Shown here one piece after another: positions 8,786-16,262 of a DNA stretch of 64,000 bases. Made by a program: the position numbers and the translations under genes. The stretch is from CAZMGV01 sp964565925 (GTDB taxonomy: Bacteria > JAGRBM01 > JAHCIT01): contig CAZMGV010000005.1 of the NCBI GenBank assembly GCA_964565925.1, positions 62,001 to 126,000 on the forward strand. The letters are read 5' to 3'. The notes under the pieces are model-generated. The model made no database searches. It saw only the letters and a list, made by a program, of their open reading frames with translations, and had not been told where the DNA came from. How positions within the stretch are numbered: the first letter of the stretch is position 1; every line of letters starts with the position of its first letter.

Positions 8786-10438
8786 CTATTTGCCGGCGGC
8801 AATTGCGCTGGCGCCACCGCTTGAGAACAGCAGCGGCTTCATGTCGTCGTCGGTAAATGCGATACCGCCGCCCGCGAACGGGACCGGCTTCTTGGCATCG
8901 TTGAGAATATCTTCGACACCGGCGGTCAGGTAGAAGTACTTCCAGAAGTCGAACTGTACGCGTGAACGGTAGTTGGGGTTCATCCGTTTGCCGAACGAAC
9001 CCTTGCGCGTGAAGTCGAATACTTCGTTTTCCCAGTAAAGATTGTGGAACTCGTCGGGGCTGAGCCGGAACCCGACGCCGCCGGTGCTTTCCAGAATACC
9101 ACCATATGCTTCGATCCAGTCCCATCGCTTGCCGATACCGAGCGAGAAACGCAGGCCGATCTGGTTCTGGGACGTGGCTGTCGAGACATTGGATCCTGGC
9201 AGCAGCGGGGTGGGCGACGTGTTCGTCTGTTCTGTGACGACGGTCTTCTGGCGGCCCCCGCGGGGGTCCGCGACAATCGAGGCGAAATAGAACTTGTCCG
9301 GGCGGGGACGGATCGTAAGGTTGACGTAGCTCTTCAGCCCGTCACCGTTCTTGATCTGCTCTTCGCCGCGGTACCCCACGATCAGCTGGATCTGGTTGGC
9401 ATAGTCCAGAAACGAGTTGATGTTGGAAACCGCCTTGTTGACCTCTTTGACCGTCGTGTCGTCGTTGACGAGCTTGCCGATAGTGCCTTCGCCGCGATTG
9501 ACCTTGTCGGTGATCTGCCGGGTATTCTCGATCGTCTGGTCGAGCTTGTCAGCGGATTCCTTGAACTTCACCAGTACGTCGCGCACGTCGTCGCCCCGGG
9601 CTGCCACCTGTTCGTCCACGCGGCGGACCAGACGCTGTACATCGTCGATGACAACCGGGAGTTTGCCGCGAAGCATGGCGGTGAGCTGTTCAACGTTATC
9701 GGCGATGCGGCCGACACGTTCGTCGTTCTGATCGACCATGTCCTTGAGCTTCTCGGTCAGCTGGGCGACGGACGTCAGCGTCTTCTGGAGGTTCTCGCTG
9801 CCGCCCTGCTGGCCCTTCAGGGTCATCTTGATGATGCGGGTGATCTCTTCGAGGTTGTCGGCGACTCGGCTCAGTTTCTCGAACAGTTCTTCGCTCGTTC
9901 CACCCTCGTCGGCGTAGATTACCTGTGGGCCGTCGGCACGCAGTGTCAGCTGGGCATGCTCTTCAATCCGGGTGATTCGCTGCTGGTAGGCGGCCTCGGC
10001 GGCATCGCTACCGGCCGATGAGCTTTCAGAATCCATGGTGCGGGTGCCGCCGTCTGCGCTGAACTCCTCGGGGGTCACGCGCGTGCGGCTCTCGGGCTGT
10101 TTGGACGGAATGATCTCAAGATAGCGTTCGCCAAGCATACCTTTGCTGCGGACAACGACACGCGTGTGCTCGTCCATCGGTATGTCGCTACGGATCGTGA
10201 CGGTCAGCTTCGCCATCCGGCCGTCCAGTTCGATCTTCTTGATCATGCCGACCTTGACGCCGGCCATCCGGATTCCGGTGCTTTCAAAAAGCCCTTCGGC
10301 GGACTCCATGTAGACGATAACGTCGCGGGTGGAGGTGAACGACAGTGGGCGGAGTTTGACAGAAGCGAACGTTAGCATCGCAAGCACGCTGGCGGCGAAC
10401 AGGCCGACCTTCACGTTGTTGTTAAGTGCTTTTGACAC
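8786..10438 (-). CDS. MCE/MlaD-family lipid-transport protein with predicted C-terminal beta-barrel
   Basis: The 550-residue protein has one N-terminal membrane helix (residues about 8-27), then one MCE domain (VYMESAEGLFESTGIRMAGVKVGMIKKIEL ... KGMLGERYLEI). A long helical region of about 200 residues with heptad character follows (LTEKLKDMVDQNDERVGRIADNVEQL). The last 180 residues have short alternating strands rich in aromatic residues and Gly (YVNLTIRPRP, IGLRFSLGIGKRWDW, RVQFDFWKYFYLTAGVED, VPFAGGGIAFTDDDMK) that look like an outer-membrane barrel. It completes an ABC lipid-transport system with the MlaF- and MlaE-like genes upstream. It is about three times as long as E. coli MlaD. The start is GTG with AGGA close upstream. 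Confidence 0.88.
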   Translation of the reverse strand: MSKALNNNVKVGLFAASVLAMLTFASVKLRPLSFTSTRDVIVYMESAEGLFESTGIRMAGVKVGMIKKIELDGRMAKLTVTIRSDIPMDEHTRVVVRSKGMLGERYLEIIPSKQPESRTRVTPEEFSADGGTRTMDSESSSAGSDAAEAAYQQRITRIEEHAQLTLRADGPQVIYADEGGTSEELFEKLSRVADNLEEITRIIKMTLKGQQGGSENLQKTLTSVAQLTEKLKDMVDQNDERVGRIADNVEQLTAMLRGKLPVVIDDVQRLVRRVDEQVAARGDDVRDVLVKFKESADKLDQTIENTRQITDKVNRGEGTIGKLVNDDTTVKEVNKAVSNINSFLDYANQIQLIVGYRGEEQIKNGDGLKSYVNLTIRPRPDKFYFASIVADPRGGRQKTVVTEQTNTSPTPLLPGSNVSTATSQNQIGLRFSLGIGKRWDWIEAYGGILESTGGVGFRLSPDEFHNLYWENEVFDFTRKGSFGKRMNPNYRSRVQFDFWKYFYLTAGVEDILNDAKKPVPFAGGGIAFTDDDMKPLLFSSGGASAIAAGK

Positions 10439-10504
10439 GCATCCTGCCTTCAGGGTCCCTATGAGTGGATATTATAAACATATCCTATGGTATTTCCGCA
10501 ATGA

Positions 10505-11272
10505 TTACACAGAGATGGGGCCAACCCGTTTGCCATCCAGAAACTGGCGCACGAGGGGGTCCGTTGAATGCCTCAGATCGTCAATCGTGCCTTCCAGATG
10601 AATCCGGCCCTTATAAAGCATGGCGATCCGGCTTGCGATCTTATAAGTCGCCTCCACATCGTGGCTGATGACGACATTTGTGGTCTTATATTCAGACTGC
10701 AACTCGTTAATGAGGGCCATGATCACGTCGGTCATGACGGGATCCAGCCCGGAACTGGGTTCATCCAGAAGCAGAATCTGGGGCCGCAGTGCCATTGCCC
10801 TGGCCAGGCCGGCACGCTTGCGCATGCCGCCGGACAGTTCCGACGGTGCCTTGTGCCCATGCTGGCCGAGTCCCACCTGTGTCAACACTTCGTTTACACG
10901 CGAGGAAATTTCGTCCTTGTGCATCGTTGTGTGTTCGCGCAGCGGCAGGGCCACATTCTCGAATACGGACATGGAGTCGAGCAGGGCGCCGTCCTGAAAC
11001 AGGAAGCCGAATTTCAGCCGGACTTTATACAGGGGGTCACCCTCGAGCCGGGTGACGTCTTCTCCGTCGACAAAGACCCGTCCTTCGTCCGGCTTCAGAA
11101 GCCCGATCATGTGCTTGAGCGTGACACTCTTGCCCGCGCCGGACAGCCCCATGATCACAGTTGTTTCCTGGGCCGGGATATCCAGCGTCATATGATCGAG
11201 GACGGTCTGCTGGCCGAACCTTTTGACCAGTCCTTCCATGCGGATCATGGGTTGCAGGGCGGCCGGGGTCAT
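10505..11272 (-). CDS. mlaF: MlaF-like ABC transporter ATPase
   Basis: The 255-residue ATPase has Walker A GLSGAGKSV, Q-loop FLFQDGALLDSMSVFENVALPL (characteristic of the MlaF group), signature LSGGMRKR, Walker B ILLLDEPSSGLD and the H-loop VVISHD. It energises phospholipid movement between the membranes together with the MlaE-like permease and the MCE protein. The ATG at 11272 overlaps the permease stop by four bases (ATGA), indicating coupling. An upstream open frame on this strand is only the antisense of the permease and was excluded. A 66-base gap separates it from the MCE gene. Confidence 0.93.
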   Translation of the reverse strand: MTPAALQPMIRMEGLVKRFGQQTVLDHMTLDIPAQETTVIMGLSGAGKSVTLKHMIGLLKPDEGRVFVDGEDVTRLEGDPLYKVRLKFGFLFQDGALLDSMSVFENVALPLREHTTMHKDEISSRVNEVLTQVGLGQHGHKAPSELSGGMRKRAGLARAMALRPQILLLDEPSSGLDPVMTDVIMALINELQSEYKTTNVVISHDVEATYKIASRIAMLYKGRIHLEGTIDDLRHSTDPLVRQFLDGKRVGPISV

Positions 11273-12066
11273 TGGCGCGACCCTCCAATGCCAAGGTTGA
11301 GCAGCAATGACGTGATGAAGTAGTCGCCGACCAGGACCAGCACCGACGCCGTGACAACGGCGGAAGTCGTCGACCGCCCAACGCCCCGCGCGCCGCCTGA
11401 CGTGAAAAACCCGACGTAACAACCGACCGTCGAGAGCACGAATCCGAAAACCGTGGACTTGATCCACATGTTGTTGAGGTCGCCCCAGTCGATGAACTCG
11501 ATCACGTTCTGCCACCAGGTGCCCGGCGAGATCTGGAGCACTACGGTACAGACGAAATAGCTGCCGATCCCGCCAACAAAGACGAACAGCAGCGTTAGCA
11601 TCGGGACGACCAGGGTTGTCGCGATCACTCTCGGCACAACGAGATATTTCACCGGATCTATCGCCATGGCACCCAGCGCATCGATCTGCTCGGTCACGCG
11701 CATGGTGCCCAGTTCGGCCGCCATTGCGCTTCCGCACCGGCCGGTGACCATGAGGGCGGTGAGTACCGGGCCCAGTTCACGGATCAGCGCAAGCATCGTC
11801 GCGCCGCCGATCAGTCCCTCCGCGCCGAACCGCTGGAACGCATTCCCGAGCTGCAGGGAAAAGACCATCCCGGTAAACATGCTGGTCAGCAGAATAATGA
11901 CGCTGGAGTTCACGCCGACAATAACCGATTGTTCGATGATCATCGCTGCCCTGAACGGGCGTTTAAAGGCGAATCCGACGGACGCACCCGCGAGCCGCGT
12001 GTAGCGGCCGAGGATTTCGAGCAGGTGCAGTATATACCCGCCCAGCGCATCCAGCATGATCACCAT
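11269..12066 (-). CDS. mlaE: MlaE-like ABC transporter permease
   Basis: The 265-residue polytopic protein begins MVIMLDALGGYILHLLE, has about five or six hydrophobic segments, and carries the MlaE/YrbE signature around LGPVLTALMVTGRCGSAMAAELGTMRVTEQIDALGAMAIDPVKYLVVPRV. The start at 12066 gives a 7-base overlap with the end of alr, and the gene's own stop overlaps the ATPase start, so alr, the permease and the ATPase are translationally chained. Its role is the transmembrane subunit of the lipid transporter. Assignment is firm from the conserved EQIDAL region. Confidence 0.93.
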   Translation of the reverse strand: MVIMLDALGGYILHLLEILGRYTRLAGASVGFAFKRPFRAAMIIEQSVIVGVNSSVIILLTSMFTGMVFSLQLGNAFQRFGAEGLIGGATMLALIRELGPVLTALMVTGRCGSAMAAELGTMRVTEQIDALGAMAIDPVKYLVVPRVIATTLVVPMLTLLFVFVGGIGSYFVCTVVLQISPGTWWQNVIEFIDWGDLNNMWIKSTVFGFVLSTVGCYVGFFTSGGARGVGRSTTSAVVTASVLVLVGDYFITSLLLNLGIGGSRQ

Positions 12067-13199
12067 GGCGCGGCCATCCCGATATGTACCCGCGGGACCC
12101 GGCGGGAGACGTTCGTGAATACTTCGTAGGTAATCGTACCCAGGCGTTCCGCCCATTCTTCGGCAGAGATCGCGGCGCTCCCGTCCGCCCCCAGCAGCAC
12201 GGCGGTGTCGCCCGCTTTGGCGGCGGGGACTTCCGTCACATCGGCCATGATAAGGTCCATGGAAACGCGGCCCACAATGGGCACGCGCTTCCCGCCGATC
12301 ACGACTTCGGTGCGGTTGGTGAGCGAGCGGACAAACCCGTCTGCATATCCTACGGCCAGAACCGCGATCCGCGAATCCCGTACGGCAGTCCACACTCCAC
12401 CGTACCCGACGGCGTCACCCGCATTGACCAATTTCACCTGACGGATACGTGCCTTCCAGACGAAGGCCGGCTCCAGAAGGATGTCGGTCCGGGTAGACGG
12501 AGACATATGGGCTCCATAGAGCATAATGCCGGGGCGGACGAGATCGTGCTGGGCCGCCGGAATCAGAATGGCGGCAGTCGAATTCGACAGATGACGGAAT
12601 AATCGCTTCTCAGAGATAGCCTCCACAAGGGTTACGGCCTCCCCGAAAACTTTGAGCTGTTTTTGGGTCAGGTCGGAGCCGGGTTCATCGGCCGCCGCCA
12701 GGTGGCTCATGATGCCTTCAAGCGACAGCCCTTCGCTCGCCATGATCTTTCGCGTGATGCGTTCCAGGTCTTGCGGGAGTACACCGAGCCGGTGCATGCC
12801 GGTATCAACTTTCAGGTGAACATGTACCCTGCGACCCCATTTGCGGCCTTCATAATCCAGCTTCTCGATCAGGTCCTCGTTGTACACCGCACACTGCAGG
12901 CTGAATTCGCGCACGGCCTCGGCTTCCTCCGGTTCGGCTCCGCCAAGCAGCAGAATTGGGGCCTGGATTCCGCCCATGCGGAGTTCAACGCCTTCTTCAA
13001 GGCGCGCCACACCGAGCCATTCGGCTCCGGCGCCAACCAGCGTTCGCGCTACCGGCACGGCACCATGGCCGTAGGCGTCCGCTTTGACGATACCCATGAC
13101 GGATACGCCGGGGGCCATACGGTCCCGGATGCGGTGGTAGTTGTTGAGGATCGCCCGCAGGTCGATCTCGACCCAGGTGGGGCGGGGCATCTCTTCCAT
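12060..13199 (-). CDS. alr: Alanine racemase
   Basis: The PLP enzyme that interconverts L- and D-alanine for peptidoglycan. The PLP lysine is in MGIVKADAYGHG, and the catalytic tyrosine in AVGYADGFVRSL. Other family blocks include KVDTGMHRLGV, LSNSTA, RPGIMLYG and the C-terminal GRVSMDLIMADVTE. Length (about 379 residues) is normal. I take the ATG at 13199; a GTG at 13220 is the only longer option and neither has a clear ribosome binding site. It heads the operon alr-mlaE-mlaF-MCE, pairing wall precursor synthesis with outer-membrane lipid transport. The divergent 13200-13362 interval must hold its promoter. Confidence 0.94.
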   Translation of the reverse strand: MEEMPRPTWVEIDLRAILNNYHRIRDRMAPGVSVMGIVKADAYGHGAVPVARTLVGAGAEWLGVARLEEGVELRMGGIQAPILLLGGAEPEEAEAVREFSLQCAVYNEDLIEKLDYEGRKWGRRVHVHLKVDTGMHRLGVLPQDLERITRKIMASEGLSLEGIMSHLAAADEPGSDLTQKQLKVFGEAVTLVEAISEKRLFRHLSNSTAAILIPAAQHDLVRPGIMLYGAHMSPSTRTDILLEPAFVWKARIRQVKLVNAGDAVGYGGVWTAVRDSRIAVLAVGYADGFVRSLTNRTEVVIGGKRVPIVGRVSMDLIMADVTEVPAAKAGDTAVLLGADGSAAISAEEWAERLGTITYEVFTNVSRRVPRVHIGMAAPW

Positions 13200-13362
13200 A
13201 AGATTGCAATAGAATACCACCGGACAGAGGGCGAGTGGTGTACCGAAATCATCCGGACATAGCCGGCGCGCGAGGCTAAATAAGAACCGATTTCAGCAAC
13301 CCGCCTTTGGTTCCATATGGCCATAGAACAGCTAGAATGATCACTGATCCGTCGGAAAGAGA

Positions 13363-15534
13363 TTGTTGGGGACAGTGCGAGCGCTCGTCGTCACCGGAAA
13401 CATCAGGCTTTCGGCCAAGTTGGCCGAGGTGCTCCAGCCGTTTGCGCCGCAAGTCGACCAGTGTGCCGATGGGGAGGCCGCCCTGCTCAGTTTTGAGCGT
13501 AATGACTATCAACTGCTGGTAACCGACCTGGCGCTTCCGAAGGTTGCGGGGCCCGAATTTATCCGCCGAATCCGGAGTCTGGACCGGGGGAAATCGGTCC
13601 CGATACTGTTCATGAGCCCGCCGCTGAAGGACAAAGGCTTGCCGCAACGACTGGCCCGTACCTATTCACTGAGTGCCTATCTTGAAATGCCGTTCCCGTT
13701 TCCGCGGTTTCTCGACGCTGCAAAGAAGGCAGTCGAAACGAATGGCCAGTCCCCTCGACCAGCATCCGGGCAGGTTTCGGCTTCTGTGCAATCAACGTCA
13801 CAGGCGCCTGGCCTGCAGCAGGTCCAGTCGGCCGTAGTCCCGGTAGCCGCGCCTCAACCGTTGCGGCCCGCTTCCGGACCCAGACAGATTTCCTGGGGTG
13901 TCGCGGGACCGGGTGTGCTGCCCAATCTGGAAGAGGTAATGCTACTCGTCCGTAACGAGGGCTTCACCTGCAAGGGCCGCCTGACCGGCGGGGGGAAAAT
14001 CGTTCCGGTCAATTTTCACAAGGGACTTCCGATGGCGGAGTTTACCGGTGCCGGGCATCCGATTCTGGAAGACCTGAACAAGTCCCAGGTGATCACTCCT
14101 CAAGAATTTGAACGCTTGCGAAAGATTTCGCCGCCCGCCGAAGTTGAACGGCTGCTTGTCGGTGCGGGTGTGCTGGCTCCGGGCGATCTCGCCAAACGGC
14201 GTGTGGAAATACTTGGTACGAGGCTTGGCGAGGCGCTCCGCTGGCCGCAGGGCGTTCTGACCGTGGAACCTCAGTCGGCCGATGCCGGACCGACCGAGCG
14301 CCTCTACGGCGAACTCGCTCTGGCCCATGCGGTTGCTCATGACGTGCGGGCGTCTACCAACCCGCTCAAGCTGGGCACGCTGCAGAACCAGCTTAAGACA
14401 GCCTGGCTGGCACCCGGCAAGGAACTTCCGTATTTCGCGAGGCTTCTGCCACTGGATGCCGACGAGGAGCGGATCGTCGATCAGGTACAACGGCCTGTCG
14501 CCGTGCAGTCGATCGTGCAGAGCGTTCGTGACCCGGATACCGCCTGGAACGTGATCCGCATTCTGCTCGCGCTCCGGCTCGTGACCCGGCACGCGCAGAT
14601 GCCGCATGGCGTGACCGTCGAGTTCCCTCTTTCACTCAGGACCCTTCACAAGCCGAAAACGTCGGCAGAGGCCCGGAAAAATGTCGGCGATGATTCATTG
14701 GAGCTGATTGATATCTCCGGGGATCTTGCCGACGACCTGAACGATATTGTCGGCGACATCCGCCAGAAGGCGGCGCCGGCCGTTCCTGCGGCGGGCGGGC
14801 AGCAGTCGGATCTCCAGAAACTCGAGAACGAGCTGTTCGATGAGCTCGAGAAGGCCAAGAAGCTCAACTATTACGAACTGCTCGGCACCAAGAAAAACGG
14901 CTTCAGCTTTCAGGACGCCAAGAAGCGGTATTTCGAGGTTCAGCGCAAGTTCTCGCCCGACAAGTTCATCATGTCGTCCGGGGATGTCATGGGAAAGGCG
15001 CAGGAACTGCTCGAAAAGCTATCGGCCGCATTTGAGACGCTGTCGGATATCAAGAAGAAGGAGGCCTACGACCAGAAGCTCTCGCAGCAGAAGCTGATGA
15101 GCGGCGAGGGCGCCTCGGGCGGCAAGACGATTCAGGCGGACGTGGCCTACCAGAGCGGGCTTGCCTTGATGGAAGCGGACGAATGGGATTCTGCCATCAA
15201 GCAGTTCGAACTGGCCCGAAAAATACAGCCCGGTATCACGAACCACGAGGTTAACCATGCATGGGCGTTGTATAAAAATCCGAAGAACAAGGGCAATACC
15301 ACCGTTCTGGCCGAGGTGAAGAAAATGTTGAATGCGGCGGTCGTGCGCGATCCCCGGTGCGCCATCGGTTTCACCTATCGTGCGTGGCTACTTGTGGACG
15401 AGGGCAAGGTCGATATTGCCGCCATGGAGTTCAGCAAGGCACTCCGGATTGATGCGAACCTGAAGCTGGCGCAGCAAGGCCTCCAGAAAGTGGAAGCGAT
15501 CCGCAAGACCCAAAAGAAAGGTCTGTTCGCGTGA
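13363..15534 (+). CDS. Receiver / DUF4388-like / J-like domain / TPR fusion protein
   Basis: The 723-residue protein starts with a receiver-like domain (residues 4-125; LLVTDLALPKVAG holds the candidate phospho-Asp). A Pro/Gln-rich linker and a 250-residue middle region resembling DUF4388/PATAN domains follow. A J-like domain begins near residue 500 (NYYELLGTKKN ... YFEVQRKFSPDKF), and TPR-type helices run to the end. The J-domain HPD tripeptide reads SPD, so it probably cannot stimulate an Hsp70 in the normal way. The start is TTG preceded by GGAAAGAG; a GTG at 13375 is an alternative. The GT2 gene overlaps its stop by four bases, so it is coupled to the envelope-glycan genes. Confidence 0.85.
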   Translation: MLGTVRALVVTGNIRLSAKLAEVLQPFAPQVDQCADGEAALLSFERNDYQLLVTDLALPKVAGPEFIRRIRSLDRGKSVPILFMSPPLKDKGLPQRLARTYSLSAYLEMPFPFPRFLDAAKKAVETNGQSPRPASGQVSASVQSTSQAPGLQQVQSAVVPVAAPQPLRPASGPRQISWGVAGPGVLPNLEEVMLLVRNEGFTCKGRLTGGGKIVPVNFHKGLPMAEFTGAGHPILEDLNKSQVITPQEFERLRKISPPAEVERLLVGAGVLAPGDLAKRRVEILGTRLGEALRWPQGVLTVEPQSADAGPTERLYGELALAHAVAHDVRASTNPLKLGTLQNQLKTAWLAPGKELPYFARLLPLDADEERIVDQVQRPVAVQSIVQSVRDPDTAWNVIRILLALRLVTRHAQMPHGVTVEFPLSLRTLHKPKTSAEARKNVGDDSLELIDISGDLADDLNDIVGDIRQKAAPAVPAAGGQQSDLQKLENELFDELEKAKKLNYYELLGTKKNGFSFQDAKKRYFEVQRKFSPDKFIMSSGDVMGKAQELLEKLSAAFETLSDIKKKEAYDQKLSQQKLMSGEGASGGKTIQADVAYQSGLALMEADEWDSAIKQFELARKIQPGITNHEVNHAWALYKNPKNKGNTTVLAEVKKMLNAAVVRDPRCAIGFTYRAWLLVDEGKVDIAAMEFSKALRIDANLKLAQQGLQKVEAIRKTQKKGLFA

Positions 15535-16262
15535 TATCGATTGTTATCCCGGCGTACAATGAGGAGTCCCGGCTGCCGCCGACGCTGGACAGTTTCCTGG
15601 CGTATTTCAGGCAGCGGGGCGAACCATTCGAGCTGATTGTTGTGAATGACGGATCTAAGGACGGAACTGCGGACTTGGTACGAAGCCGAATGAAGGAAGC
15701 TCCTGAACTGCGGCTCGTCGATCAGCCAAAGAATGGCGGCAAGGGAAGTGCGGTGAAGGCGGGGTTGCTTGCGGCAAAAGGTGAGCTTTGGCTGTTCAGC
15801 GATGCCGATGAATCAACACCCGCAGAAGATTTCGCTGCTCTGAAGACGGCAATAGACGGCGGTGCGGATTTGGCGATGGGTTCCAGGGCGATCAAGGGAT
15901 CGAAACTCGAAATCCGGCAGTCGATTTACCGCGAACTGCTCGGCCGCTGCTTCAACCTGGTCGTGAGGATCATTCTCTGGGTCCCGTTCCGCGACACCCA
16001 GTGTGGGTTCAAGGTTATGCGAGCGGTGACAATGCGGCCGGTGATCGAGCAGCTTCGCACTCCGCACTTCGGGTTCGATTTCGAGATTGTCTACCGGGCA
16101 CACCGGAGAGGGCTGCAAATCGTCGAAGTGCCGGTCACCTGGCGTGATCGAGCCGGCAGCAAGGTGAATGTACTGCGCGACGGCATGATCATGGTGGGCA
16201 GTCTTTTCCGGATCCGGCAGATGGTCCGCCATGAACTGAAGGCGGCTCCTGAAAAGCGATGA
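15531..16262 (+). CDS. GT2 family glycosyltransferase (polyprenyl-phosphate sugar synthase-like)
   Basis: The 243-residue GT-A enzyme has VIPAYNEESRLPPTL, VVNDGSKDGT, and the metal-binding LFSDADESTP, in the style of dolichyl/undecaprenyl-phosphate glucosyl- or mannosyltransferases (ALG5/DPM1). No membrane anchor is visible, although the C-terminal 40 residues contain an amphipathic RIRQMVRHEL segment. It likely makes a lipid-linked sugar used by the membrane proteins that follow. The GTG start overlaps the preceding stop (GTGA), and its own stop overlaps the next gene (ATGA). Donor sugar is not determinable. Confidence 0.9.
   Translation: MISIVIPAYNEESRLPPTLDSFLAYFRQRGEPFELIVVNDGSKDGTADLVRSRMKEAPELRLVDQPKNGGKGSAVKAGLLAAKGELWLFSDADESTPAEDFAALKTAIDGGADLAMGSRAIKGSKLEIRQSIYRELLGRCFNLVVRIILWVPFRDTQCGFKVMRAVTMRPVIEQLRTPHFGFDFEIVYRAHRRGLQIVEVPVTWRDRAGSKVNVLRDGMIMVGSLFRIRQMVRHELKAAPEKR

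Noticed and set aside
11273..11737. A 155-residue N-terminal extension on the MlaF-like ATPase
   Set aside because: It is the permease gene read in another frame; the ATGA overlap at 11269-11272 gives the natural start.
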